Assembly (NCBI RefSeq): GCF_008121495.1
Contig: NZ_CP043051.1
Location: 682,001-746,000, forward strand
DNA: 64,000 bases
Direction: 5' to 3'
From: Mediterraneibacter gnavus ATCC 29149
GTDB lineage: Bacteria; Bacillota; Clostridia; Lachnospirales; Lachnospiraceae
Part shown: one piece after another, positions 29,319 to 38,327 of the stretch
Layout of the letters: each line of letters opens with the position of its first letter
Numbering within the stretch: position 1 is the stretch's first letter
Notes under the pieces: model-generated
What the model was told of the DNA's origin: nothing
The model's input: only the letters and a program-made list of their open reading frames with translations
Databases searched by the model: none
Translations under genes and position numbers: made by a program

Positions 29319-31301
29319 TTACAGTAATCCACCGATCGCCATAAACAATGGCGCAAATACAAGTGACACAACTGTCATCAGTTTGATCAGGATATTGATG
29401 GATGGTCCTGATGTATCTTTAAACGGATCTCCAACAGTGTCTCCGACAACCGCTGCCTTGTGAGCCTCGCTTCCTTTTCCGCCGTGATTTCCTTCTTCGA
29501 TGTACTTCTTGGCATTATCCCAGGCACCACCTGAGTTTGCCATAAAGATCGCCATGAGAACACCTGTCACAAGCGCACCTGCCTGAAGTCCGCCAAGAGC
29601 TTCCACTCCTAACACGATTCCGACCAGGATCGGCACAACAACTGCCATTGCTCCCGGAAGAAGCATCTCATGAAGTGCAGCTGTCGTAGAGATAGATACG
29701 CAAGACTTATAATCCGGTTTTTCCGTTCCTTTCATAATTCCCGGTTTCTCACGGAACTGACGTCTTACTTCCTCGATCATCTTATATGCTGCCTTAGATA
29801 CGGATTCCATGGTAAATGCAGAGAACAGGAATGTAAGCATTCCTCCGATAAACAATCCGATGATCACACGATAATCCAGCACATTGATACTTTCCAGATG
29901 TACTGCCTGAGAATACGAAGCAAACAGTGCCAGTGCTGTCAGCGCAGCAGAACCGATTGCAAAGCCTTTTCCCATAGCTGCTGTTGTATTTCCTACAGAA
30001 TCCAGTTTATCAGTGATTTCACGTACCGATTTGTCCAGACCTGACATTTCTGCGATTCCGCCGGCATTATCGGCGATCGGACCATATGCATCCACCGCAA
30101 CTGTAATTCCAGTTGTAGAAAGCATTCCCACTGCTGCCAGAGCAATTCCGTACAATCCGTCTACCTGATATGCTACAAAAATACCGATGCAGATCAGGAT
30201 CAGCGGGATTGCTGTTGACTGCATTCCGACTGCGATTCCACTGATGATCGTGGTTGCCGGTCCTGTCTCAGACTGCTCTCCGATCTTCTTCACCGGATTG
30301 TAATCTGCTGATGTATAGCATTCTGTAATCAGACCAATGAGAACACCTACGATCAGACCTGCGATTACGGCGATCGCTCCGTCAAAGTTTCCAAATAAAA
30401 CCTTACTCAGTACAAGAGACACGATCACAACCAGAAGTGCCGCAATATTGCTTCCCATCTTCAGGGCTTTCTGCGGACTTACTTTCTCATCCCCTTTTAC
30501 AAAGAATGTACCGATAATGGATGCTACAAGTCCACATCCCGCGATCGCAAGCGGGAATACAACTCCGGAAATTGCAGAAACCGCAACACCAAGTGTCAGT
30601 GCAGAAACGAGAGATCCTACATAAGATTCAAATAAGTCGGCTCCCATTCCTGCAACATCTCCTACATTATCCCCTACGTTGTCTGCGATTACTGCAGGGT
30701 TACGCGGATCATCCTCAGGGATTCCGGCTTCTACTTTTCCAACCAGATCAGCCCCTACGTCTGCAGCTTTTGTATAGATACCACCGCCAACACGCGCAAA
30801 CAGCGCAATTGAAGATGCTCCCAAACTGAATCCGGACAGCACGTCTACATCTTTCGTCAGAATATATACAACGCTGACTCCAAGCGCTCCCAGACCTGCT
30901 ACACACATTCCCATAACGGCTCCGCCTGAAAATGCGATGGAAAGCGCCTTATTCATTCCACTTTCTCTGGCAGCATTCGCTGTTCTTACATTCGCCTTTG
31001 TTGCAACATTCATGCCAAAGTAACCTGCCAGTGTAGAAAACAAAGCTCCCACAACAAAACAGATTGCTGTTACCCAGTTACCGATCCCAAATCCGATCAG
31101 TAAAAACAATACGATCACAAATACGATCAGAATCTTGTATTCTGCAGTAAGGAATGCGCGTGCACCCTCACTGATCGCAGATGCGATCTCTTTCATTTTC
31201 TCTGTTCCTTCTTCCTGCTTCGCAACTTTTACAGCCAGATATCCGGCAAATAGTAACGCGAGAACCGATACGACAGGAACTACGTACATTAAATTTTCCA
31301 T
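29319..31301 (-). CDS. hppA: Membrane-bound ion-translocating pyrophosphatase (K+-dependent type)
   Basis: Hydrolyses PPi and pumps H+ or Na+ across the membrane, 660 residues, about 16 helices. The substrate site shows [20 protein letters not shown] and [23 protein letters not shown] (about residues 180-220). The sequence [20 protein letters not shown] near 435 carries Ala where K+-independent enzymes have Lys, so it should be K+-dependent; Na+ versus H+ cannot be decided here. The start at 31299-31301 follows GAGGAGGAG; the longer frame adds unrelated residues. Promoter at 31379-31407. Confidence 0.97.
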   Translation of the reverse strand: MENLMYVVPVVSVLALLFAGYLAVKVAKQEEGTEKMKEIASAISEGARAFLTAEYKILIVFVIVLFLLIGFGIGNWVTAICFVVGALFSTLAGYFGMNVATKANVRTANAARESGMNKALSIAFSGGAVMGMCVAGLGALGVSVVYILTKDVDVLSGFSLGASSIALFARVGGGIYTKAADVGADLVGKVEAGIPEDDPRNPAVIADNVGDNVGDVAGMGADLFESYVGSLVSALTLGVAVSAISGVVFPLAIAGCGLVASIIGTFFVKGDEKVSPQKALKMGSNIAALLVVIVSLVLSKVLFGNFDGAIAVIAGLIVGVLIGLITECYTSADYNPVKKIGEQSETGPATTIISGIAVGMQSTAIPLILICIGIFVAYQVDGLYGIALAAVGMLSTTGITVAVDAYGPIADNAGGIAEMSGLDKSVREITDKLDSVGNTTAAMGKGFAIGSAALTALALFASYSQAVHLESINVLDYRVIIGLFIGGMLTFLFSAFTMESVSKAAYKMIEEVRRQFREKPGIMKGTEKPDYKSCVSISTTAALHEMLLPGAMAVVVPILVGIVLGVEALGGLQAGALVTGVLMAIFMANSGGAWDNAKKYIEEGNHGGKGSEAHKAAVVGDTVGDPFKDTSGPSINILIKLMTVVSLVFAPLFMAIGGLL

Positions 31302-31378
31302 TTTCTCCTCCTCAATCTCAATTTTGGGATTTTCTGTGCATCTGTACCTCCATCTTATACAGATGACACTGCTTCTAT

Positions 31379-31407
31379 AGTTTACCAAACAAATGAATAA
31401 TTTTCAA
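31379..31407 (-). promoter_or_regulatory. Promoter of hppA
   Basis: Minus strand -35 TTGAAA (31402-31407), 17-base spacer, -10 TAAACT (31379-31384). Confidence 0.65.
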
Positions 31408-31686
31408 CATAGAAATTCATTTTATATTCATTCCTCTTATTTTTCTTTTTAGCTGTTTTGTTTATTTTTCCATCTAAAATTGATATTTAAAATCCATTAT
31501 CCTTTTTATATGTCCATTTTTTGTTTATTTTGTATATTTGTTATTTATTTCTCAATCTTTTTCTTTACAGTATTATCTCATTTTTGCAAGTTAATTTTTT
31601 ATTTCTTTCATTTTTTGTTTTTTATTACACAGTATGGATTTTTTCCTTTTATTATGGTAATCTGGTTGCAGAGAGGTGTTATATGT
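31408..31686. other. T-rich region upstream of the kdpD-like gene
   Basis: Very T-rich on the plus strand. The kdpD frame stays open through it and would add about 69 mostly Phe/Ile residues, but without a good ribosome binding site. I treat it as untranslated and see no other feature. Confidence 0.45.
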
Positions 31687-32757
31687 ATGAAGACATTTTT
31701 TAAAAATCTGACGTTTACTTTCCTTTGCCTTGGTATCTCCACGATACTGGCATTTTTCTTTTTTAACCTAGGACAAAAAAATTCTGTCAACACTGCCCTG
31801 ATTTATATTCTGGCTCTGATCCTGATCGCTCAGAATACGACCAGTTACTGGTATGGTGCTGCCGCCTCCGTTTTTTGTGTCATCGCAGCAAACTATTTTT
31901 TTACATATCCCTATTTCAAACTAAACTTCATACTGGACGGATATCCGGTCACATTTATCGGCATGCTGGCTATTTCTCTTATCACCAGCGCGACCGCCAG
32001 TATGCTCAAAAAACAAAAAGCCATTGCCTCCGAACGGGAACGAAAGCTTGCAGAAGCAGAGCGCGAGAAAATTCATGCCAATCTTCTGCGCGCCGTATCA
32101 CATGATCTGCGTACCCCTCTGACGAGCATAATCGGCTCTTCTGCCTCTTATCTGGACGATGCCCAGAATATGTCCGAGCAAGAACGTATGGAGCTGATTT
32201 CGAATATTAACGAGGATGCACAGTGGCTGCTGAATATGGTGGAAAACCTGCTCTCTGTAACGAAGATTCAAAATGAATCCAGCAAAGTCAAAAAGTCGCA
32301 GGAAATTGTGGAAGAAGTCGTCTCCGAATCAATTGTCCGACTTCAGAAACGCCTTCCTAAAATCCAGATCCGGGTTTCTATGCCGGAAGATTTTCTGATG
32401 ATCCCAATGGATGCTACTTTGATCGAACAGGTGCTGATCAACTTGATGGAAAATGCCTATGTCCATTCCTCGAGCTCTGATCCCATCGACCTTTTGATCA
32501 CCGATCAGCCGGACTGTGTCACATTTGCAGTCCGGGACTATGGAATCGGACTGGATCCCGACCAGATCCCTTTTATTTTTGACGGACAGTACAGCTCTGA
32601 TACCGCTGACGGACACAAAGGAATCGGCATCGGACTGTCTATCTGCCGGACGATCATTCATGCTCACGACGGCGTGATCCACGCTGCCAATCTGGATAAA
32701 GGAGCCGAATTCTCCTTTACCCTTCCAAAAGAAAAGGAGAACGCAAACTATGCCTAA
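31687..32757 (+). CDS. kdpD: KdpD-type sensor histidine kinase lacking the N-terminal domains
   Basis: Membrane sensor kinase, 356 residues. It begins directly with the four-helix DUF4118 membrane unit of KdpD (about residues 5-105) and lacks the large N-terminal KdpD and USP domains of the full protein. A helical linker leads to the H-box AVSHDLRTPLTS (phospho-His near 138). The N-box LINLMENAYVHS and the G-boxes DYGIGLDPDQIPFIFD and GIGIGLSICRTI follow. ATG 31687 was chosen because GAGAGGTG precedes it. It overlaps the response regulator gene by 8 bases. No kdpFABC genes are in the window, so the target is unknown. Confidence 0.9.
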   Translation: MKTFFKNLTFTFLCLGISTILAFFFFNLGQKNSVNTALIYILALILIAQNTTSYWYGAAASVFCVIAANYFFTYPYFKLNFILDGYPVTFIGMLAISLITSATASMLKKQKAIASERERKLAEAEREKIHANLLRAVSHDLRTPLTSIIGSSASYLDDAQNMSEQERMELISNINEDAQWLLNMVENLLSVTKIQNESSKVKKSQEIVEEVVSESIVRLQKRLPKIQIRVSMPEDFLMIPMDATLIEQVLINLMENAYVHSSSSDPIDLLITDQPDCVTFAVRDYGIGLDPDQIPFIFDGQYSSDTADGHKGIGIGLSICRTIIHAHDGVIHAANLDKGAEFSFTLPKEKENANYA

Positions 32758-33463
32758 ATTCACTGTATTGATTATAGAAGACGAAAAAAATATTCAGACC
32801 TTTGTAGGAAAGATCCTGAAAAAACAGGATTACCGTGTACTGTATGCGGACTGCGGGAAAGAAGGACTGAATCTGATCCATTCCCAATGTCCAGACGTAA
32901 TTATTTTAGACCTTGGTCTGCCTGATATGAATGGAAATGATATTATCCAGGAAGTCCGGACCTGGACCAGTACCCCGATCATTGTCATCTCCGCACGAAG
33001 TGCCGAAAAGGAAAAGGTTCTCGCATTGGATCAGGGAGCGGATGATTACATTACCAAGCCATTCGGAACCTCAGAACTGCTTGCCCGCATCCGTACCTCC
33101 TTAAGACACAGCAACCGCTTATATACTACAGATTCTCTTTATATCCGGCCCTATCGCTACGAAGATCTGGTATTGGATTTTTCCAAACGGGAACTGACCT
33201 TAGACAAACAGCCGGTTCATCTGACCCCTATTGAATACAAAATTGTATCCTATCTGGCACAGAATTCCGGAAAAGTCATGACATACGCCGCCATCATTTC
33301 CAATGTCTGGGGACCATACGCAGACGACGACAATAAAATCCTGCGCGTCAATATGGCAAATATCCGAAGAAAGCTGGAAAAAGACCCTGCACAGCCTAAA
33401 TATATCTTTACAGAAGTAGGCGTTGGATACCGAATGCAGGAGGATTCATCAGAAAACGATTAG
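32750..33463 (+). CDS. kdpE: KdpE-type response regulator
   Basis: OmpR/PhoB-family regulator, 237 residues, partner of the overlapping KdpD-type kinase. The receiver domain has the acidic pocket EDE (about 10-12), phospho-acceptor Asp54 in IILDLGLPD, and the conserved Lys in ITKPFGTSELLARI. The winged helix at about 140-232 contains TPIEYKIVSYLAQNSGKVMT and ends VGVGYRMQ. Co-transcribed with the kinase. A gene for a small membrane protein lies 123 bases downstream and is a possible target. Confidence 0.92.
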   Translation: MPKFTVLIIEDEKNIQTFVGKILKKQDYRVLYADCGKEGLNLIHSQCPDVIILDLGLPDMNGNDIIQEVRTWTSTPIIVISARSAEKEKVLALDQGADDYITKPFGTSELLARIRTSLRHSNRLYTTDSLYIRPYRYEDLVLDFSKRELTLDKQPVHLTPIEYKIVSYLAQNSGKVMTYAAIISNVWGPYADDDNKILRVNMANIRRKLEKDPAQPKYIFTEVGVGYRMQEDSSEND

Positions 33464-33586
33464 CAGTAATCTCTTATGCTAAGATTGCGCTAAAAAGGCC
33501 TCAAATCTCTTTTCTTTTTATGCCTTTGTCACTAAAATAGAATCTGGTCCGATACAAGGGCAATTTCATTCAAAGGAGTGACAGTA

Positions 33587-33736
33587 ATGGGCAATAATAT
33601 CGTAATGATACTTTTGATGATCATCGGTGGTTCTGCAGGAATTTTTTCCACACTGTTCATTTTGATCAGTCTGCCGGTAACCATTATCCAAAAATTTATC
33701 CGCAAAGCACGTTACGGATATAAATTAACCGATTAA
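33587..33736 (+). CDS. Small single-pass membrane protein, 49 residues
   Basis: Not recognised. ATG at 33587 is preceded by AAAGGAG at a good distance. The product starts MGNNIVMILLMIIGGSAG, continues with a long hydrophobic stretch to about residue 33, then has a basic tail (QKFIRKARYGYKL). That is one long or two short membrane helices with a positively charged cytoplasmic end. It is downstream of the orphan kdpDE pair and followed by a terminator. A KdpF-like accessory role would be attractive but has no sequence support beyond size and context. Confidence 0.65.
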   Translation: MGNNIVMILLMIIGGSAGIFSTLFILISLPVTIIQKFIRKARYGYKLTD

Positions 33737-33763
33737 CTAATTTTATTAAACCTCTTACCTTAT

Positions 33764-33812
33764 AAAAACAACGACCGTAAAATTCCCGAGAATCTTACAG
33801 TCGTTGTTTTTC
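33764..33812. terminator. Bidirectional terminator between the small membrane protein and thiT
   Basis: Arms AACGACCGTAA (33770-33780) and TTACAGTCGTT (33795-33805), pairing with one mismatch. T-run on the plus side and A-run on the other, so it can serve both convergent genes. Confidence 0.8.
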
Positions 33813-33815
33813 GCT

Positions 33816-34481
33816 TTATTCTACTGCTATTTTTTTTACCCGTCCAAGTGCTTTCTGTACTGCCGGAATGGAGATGATCACGATTGTAATCAGTCCTTCT
33901 GCCAGAAGGAAACTGTAGTTATATGCGATCGGATATACGGCTGCAAGTGATTTCGGGAAATTGTCCGGCATGTAGTCCATCCAGTACAAATATCCTCCCA
34001 GCGCATGAAACGCTCCCCTGGCGAGAACAGCTACGATATAGCCTTTGAGCAGTCCATTCTTTTGCTTTGCAAAGAAACCTGCCACACCAAGTGCTGCGAA
34101 AGCCAATACATAATCACAGCATACCTGGAACAGAGAAAGTACGTATGGCTCCTGTAAAAACTGGAGCATTCCATATGTAAATCCAACCAAAATTCCTGTT
34201 CTTACTCCATACCAGTTTGCTACCAGCACGATAAAGAGCATGCTGCACAGTGTCACACTGCCGCCCCATGGCAGAGAGAAAATCTTGATATAGGAAGTAA
34301 TAAAAGCAAGTGCCATTGCCATCGCACAGCACGCAAGCTGTTTCGCGGACATTTTATTTTTTTCTGAATTTTTACCGGCAAAAAACAATGCAATACCAAA
34401 TACAACGATTCCCAGCACAATACAAATTGCATATCCTGCAGTCGTCAGACCGCCTTCTGCATTTACCATAAAGTTCAACAT
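33816..34481 (-). CDS. thiT: Thiamine ECF transporter substrate-binding protein ThiT
   Basis: Membrane S-component that binds thiamine and works with a shared ECF energising module not seen in this window; 221 residues, about six to seven helices. Diagnostic parts include the Trp/Tyr-rich binding region (SYIKIFSLPWGGSVTLCSML, then GVRTGILVGFTYGMLQFLQEPY) and ALGGYLYWMDYMPDNFPKSL. An extra N-terminal helix comes before the usual start of the fold. The ATG at 34479-34481 has its ribosome binding site inside the 3' arm of the riboswitch terminator. Thiamine control is therefore clear from the leader. Confidence 0.95.
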   Translation of the reverse strand: MLNFMVNAEGGLTTAGYAICIVLGIVVFGIALFFAGKNSEKNKMSAKQLACCAMAMALAFITSYIKIFSLPWGGSVTLCSMLFIVLVANWYGVRTGILVGFTYGMLQFLQEPYVLSLFQVCCDYVLAFAALGVAGFFAKQKNGLLKGYIVAVLARGAFHALGGYLYWMDYMPDNFPKSLAAVYPIAYNYSFLLAEGLITIVIISIPAVQKALGRVKKIAVE

Positions 34482-34525
34482 AAAAAACTCCTCCTTGTTT
34501 TCGTGATTGAAAACAAGGAGGAGTT
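34482..34525 (-). terminator. Riboswitch terminator that also hides the thiT ribosome binding site
   Basis: A perfect 17-base inverted repeat (34486-34502 and 34509-34525) with a 6-base loop. On the minus strand it is followed by six T and then at once by the thiT ATG. The 3' arm contains AAGGAGGAG, the only ribosome binding site of thiT. So the same stem can end transcription and block translation. Confidence 0.92.
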
Positions 34526-34544
34526 CCTTGTATAAACGAGATTA

Positions 34545-34630
34545 CAGTTCCTACGTTGGCATTATCCAAATCAGGTTATAGGTCGAAGTTCACAACTTCC
34601 TCTCAGCCTGTCACACAAGCTCCCCTTGTT
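34545..34630 (-). promoter_or_regulatory. TPP riboswitch aptamer
   Basis: Minus strand shows the THI-box core: CTGAGAGG (34599-34606) and, further on, ACCTGAT with TGGATAATGCCAACGTAGG (34550-34576). Together with the terminator stem next to thiT this is an OFF switch for thiamine pyrophosphate. It begins only about 17 bases after the rpoC stop codon, so thiT is either read through from rpoBC or has a promoter inside rpoC. Confidence 0.96.
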
Positions 34631-34647
34631 ATCAATCGTATTTTATT

Positions 34648-37600
34648 TTATTCTTCGTCCAGAACTACTTCTTCCAAATCTGCTGATTCTGCTGTCTCCA
34701 CTGCTTCTGTTTCCACTGCATCGCTTTCATCCAGTTCTTCAGCCTCTTCTTCTGCTTCCAGTTCTGTGTTTAACTGAACATCACGGTACTTCTTCATACC
34801 TGTACCTGCAGGAATATGTTTACCGATGATGACGTTCTCTTTCAGACCGATCAGGTGGTCCACCTTACCTTTGATCGCAGCTTCTGTCAGGACTTTTGTT
34901 GTCTCCTGGAAGGATGCTGCAGACAGGAAGGATTCTGTAGCCAGAGATGCTTTTGTGATACCAAGCATGATCTGTTCACCTGTTGCAGGCTCTTTTCCTT
35001 CTGCTTCCATCTGCTCGTTCACTTCGTTGAACTCCAGAACATCTACCATAGTTCCAGGCAGGAATTCGGTATCTCCTCTTTCCTCGATACGAATCTTCTT
35101 CAGCATCTGGCGTACAATAACCTCGATATGCTTGTCATTGATTTCTACACCCTGCAAACGGTAAACTCGCTGTACTTCCTGGATCATGTAATCCTGTACG
35201 GCACGAAGTCCTTTGATCTTCAGGATATCGTGAGGATTTACACTACCTTCTGTCAGCTCATCTCCGGCCTCCAGATATACACCATCCTGAATCTTGATAC
35301 GGGAACCGTATGGGATCAGGTATGCTTTGGATTCTCCTGTCTGATCATTTGTTACAATGATCTCACGCTTTTTCTTTGTATCGCTGATTGTTGCCGTACC
35401 GGCAAACTCTGTGATAATCGCAAGTCCTTTCGGCTTTCTTGCCTCAAAAAGCTCTTCGACACGAGGAAGACCCTGTGTGATATCGTCACCGGCAACTCCA
35501 CCCGTATGGAATGTACGCATGGTCAGCTGTGTACCAGGTTCACCGATGGACTGAGCAGCAATGATACCGACTGCTTCACCAACCTGAACGGCTTCCCCTG
35601 TTGCCATGTTTGCACCGTAACATTTTGCACAAACACCATTCTTACATTTACATGTAAGGATTGTACGGATCTTCACTGTATCCAGTGGTTCACCGTTTTC
35701 GTCAACCGCTTTCTTCATGACTCTTTCTGCACGCTTCGGTGTGATCATGTGATTTGCTTTGACGATGATATTTCCATCCTTGTCTTTCAGATCTTCACAA
35801 GAGAATCTTCCTGTGATACGCTCCTGCAGACTTTCGATTTCTTCATTTCCGTCCATGAATGCTTTTACATACATTCCCGGAATCTCTTTTCCTTCTGCCG
35901 CACAGTCACTGTCGTGAATGATAAGCTCCTGAGAAACATCAACCAGACGTCTTGTCAGGTATCCTGAATCGGCTGTACGAAGCGCGGTATCGGACATTCC
36001 CTTACGAGCTCCATGCGCAGACATAAAGTATTCCAGTACGTCCAGACCCTCACGGAAGTTGGACTTGATCGGCAGCTCGATCGTACGACCTGCTGTATCC
36101 GCCATCAAACCACGCATACCTGCAAGCTGTTTGATCTGCTTGTCAGAACCACGGGCTCCGGAATCTGCCATCATGAAGATGTTATTGTATTTATCCAGCC
36201 CGGAAAGCAGAGCTTCTGTCAATTTGTCATCGGTTGCTTTCCATGTCTCAACAACTTCTTTGTAACGTTCTTCTTCTGTGATCAGACCACGTTTGTAGTT
36301 CTTTGTGATCTTGTCTACAGTATCCTGTGCAGTCTGGATCATCTCCGGTTTCTGCGGCGGTACTGTCATATCAGAAATCGATACGGTCATCGCTGCTCTT
36401 GTAGAGAACTTGTAACCAATCGCTTTTACATCATCCAGAACTTCTGCTGTCTGAGTTGCTCCGTGTGTATTGATTACTTTTTCCAGGATCTGTTTGAGCT
36501 GTTTCTTTCCTACGTGGAAATCTACTTCCAGAAGCAGTTCGTTTCCATCTACTTCACGGTCTACGAATCCAAGATCCTGCGGAATAATCTCATTGAACAA
36601 CATTCTTCCAAGTGTTCCATCGATCGTGCCTGTCTTCACCGTTCCGTCCGGCATCTCTCTGGAAACACGGACTTTGATTCTGGAATGCAGTGTCACATAT
36701 CCATTTTCATATGCCAGGAGTGCTTCGTTTAAGTTCTTAAAGAACATACCCTCACCTGTTGCTCCCGGTCTTTCCTGTGTCAGATAGTAAATACCAAGTA
36801 CCATATCCTGAGAAGGAACGGCTACCGGTCCACCATCGGACGGTTTCAGCAGGTTGTTCGGTGAAAGAAGCAGGAAACGGCATTCTGCCTGTGCTTCTAC
36901 TGACAGCGGTACATGGACAGCCATCTGGTCACCATCGAAATCGGCGTTGTAAGCTGTACATACCAATGGATGCAGCTTGATCGCCTTACCTTCTACAAGG
37001 ATTGGCTCAAACGCCTGAATACCAAGTCTGTGCAGTGTGGGGGCACGGTTCAACATAACCGGATGCTCTTTGATCACTTCTTCGAGCACATCCCAAACCT
37101 CCGGCTGGAGTCTCTCTACCATTTTCTTGGCATTCTTAATATTATGAGCAGTTCCGTTTGCCACCAGTTCTTTCATAACAAACGGTTTGAATAATTCAAT
37201 CGCCATCTCTTTCGGCAGACCGCACTGATAGATCTTCAATTCCGGTCCTACGACGATAACGGAACGTCCGGAATAGTCAACACGTTTTCCGAGCAGGTTC
37301 TGACGGAAACGTCCGGACTTACCTTTTAACATGTCTGACAGAGATTTCAGAGCTCTGTTTCCAGGACCTGTAACAGGACGACCGCGGCGGCCGTTATCGA
37401 TCAGAGCATCAACTGCTTCCTGAAGCATACGTTTCTCGTTGCGTACGATAATATCCGGCGCTTCCAGTTCAAGCAGTCTTCTCAGACGGTTATTACGGTT
37501 GATAATTCTTCTGTACAAATCATTTAAGTCAGATGTTGCAAAACGTCCACCATCCAGCTGTACCATCGGACGCAGATCCGGCGGAATGACCGGGATCGCG

Positions 37601-38313
37601 GAAAGAATCATCCACTCCGGTTTGTTTCCGGATTCACGGAATGCTTCTACAACCTCCAGACGTTTTACGATTCTTGCTCTCTTCTGACCTGTGGCATTGA
37701 CAAGTCCTGCCTGCAGTTCTGCATATTCTTTTTCCAGATCAATGGATTGCAGCAATTCCTGAATTGCCTCAGCTCCCATACCTACGCGGAATGCTTTGCT
37801 TCCCCATTTTTCTTTTTCTTCCTGATACTCTGCCTCTGACAGGATCTGTTTGTACTGAAGGTCTGTCTCCCCTTTGTCCAGTACGATATAAGATGCAAAG
37901 TAAAGAACTCTCTCCAGTGTTCTTGGGGAGATGTCCAGGATCAGTCCCATACGGCTTGGGATTCCCTTGAAATACCAGATATGGGATACCGGAGCCGCAA
38001 GGGCGATATGGCCCATGCGCTCACGGCGTACAGATGCTTTTGTTACTTCCACTCCACATCTGTCACAAACAACACCTTTGTAACGGATTTTTTTGTATTT
38101 TCCACAGTGACATTCCCAGTCCTTACTTGGTCCGAAAATTCGCTCGCAGAAAAGACCGTCTTTTTCTGGTTTTAACGTTCTATAGTTAATGGTCTCCGGT
38201 TTTGTAACCTCGCCTCTTGACCATTCCATGATCTTTTCCGGTGAAGCCAGTCCGATTTTGATCGCATCAAAAGTTAACGGCTGATATTGTTGTTCATTAT
38301 TGCTTGCTGGCAT
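34648..38313 (-). CDS. rpoC: RNA polymerase beta' subunit
   Basis: Largest core RNA polymerase subunit, 1221 residues. The N-terminal zinc finger ([19 protein letters not shown], near 69-90), the catalytic magnesium loop [12 protein letters not shown] (about 455-466) and the trigger-loop/bridge region ([21 protein letters not shown]) are intact. The second zinc site ([13 protein letters not shown]) is present. The C-terminal tail is acidic and rich in Glu, Asp and Ala. ATG start with GGAGGAG upstream, 14 bases after rpoB. No terminator before the thiT riboswitch. Confidence 0.99.
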   Translation of the reverse strand: MPASNNEQQYQPLTFDAIKIGLASPEKIMEWSRGEVTKPETINYRTLKPEKDGLFCERIFGPSKDWECHCGKYKKIRYKGVVCDRCGVEVTKASVRRERMGHIALAAPVSHIWYFKGIPSRMGLILDISPRTLERVLYFASYIVLDKGETDLQYKQILSEAEYQEEKEKWGSKAFRVGMGAEAIQELLQSIDLEKEYAELQAGLVNATGQKRARIVKRLEVVEAFRESGNKPEWMILSAIPVIPPDLRPMVQLDGGRFATSDLNDLYRRIINRNNRLRRLLELEAPDIIVRNEKRMLQEAVDALIDNGRRGRPVTGPGNRALKSLSDMLKGKSGRFRQNLLGKRVDYSGRSVIVVGPELKIYQCGLPKEMAIELFKPFVMKELVANGTAHNIKNAKKMVERLQPEVWDVLEEVIKEHPVMLNRAPTLHRLGIQAFEPILVEGKAIKLHPLVCTAYNADFDGDQMAVHVPLSVEAQAECRFLLLSPNNLLKPSDGGPVAVPSQDMVLGIYYLTQERPGATGEGMFFKNLNEALLAYENGYVTLHSRIKVRVSREMPDGTVKTGTIDGTLGRMLFNEIIPQDLGFVDREVDGNELLLEVDFHVGKKQLKQILEKVINTHGATQTAEVLDDVKAIGYKFSTRAAMTVSISDMTVPPQKPEMIQTAQDTVDKITKNYKRGLITEEERYKEVVETWKATDDKLTEALLSGLDKYNNIFMMADSGARGSDKQIKQLAGMRGLMADTAGRTIELPIKSNFREGLDVLEYFMSAHGARKGMSDTALRTADSGYLTRRLVDVSQELIIHDSDCAAEGKEIPGMYVKAFMDGNEEIESLQERITGRFSCEDLKDKDGNIIVKANHMITPKRAERVMKKAVDENGEPLDTVKIRTILTCKCKNGVCAKCYGANMATGEAVQVGEAVGIIAAQSIGEPGTQLTMRTFHTGGVAGDDITQGLPRVEELFEARKPKGLAIITEFAGTATISDTKKKREIIVTNDQTGESKAYLIPYGSRIKIQDGVYLEAGDELTEGSVNPHDILKIKGLRAVQDYMIQEVQRVYRLQGVEINDKHIEVIVRQMLKKIRIEERGDTEFLPGTMVDVLEFNEVNEQMEAEGKEPATGEQIMLGITKASLATESFLSAASFQETTKVLTEAAIKGKVDHLIGLKENVIIGKHIPAGTGMKKYRDVQLNTELEAEEEAEELDESDAVETEAVETAESADLEEVVLDEE

Positions 38314-38327
38314 ATAAACGGCTCCTC

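Noticed and set aside
31480-31686. N-terminal extension of the KdpD-type kinase
   Set aside because: Phe/Ile-rich translation of a T-rich region without a good start site; ATG 31687 has one.
34816-36732. Long plus-strand open frames (383 and 239 codons) opposite rpoC, and similar ones opposite rpoB and tuf
   Set aside because: Cys/Phe/Ser-rich compositions without ribosome binding sites; mirror images of highly biased housekeeping genes.
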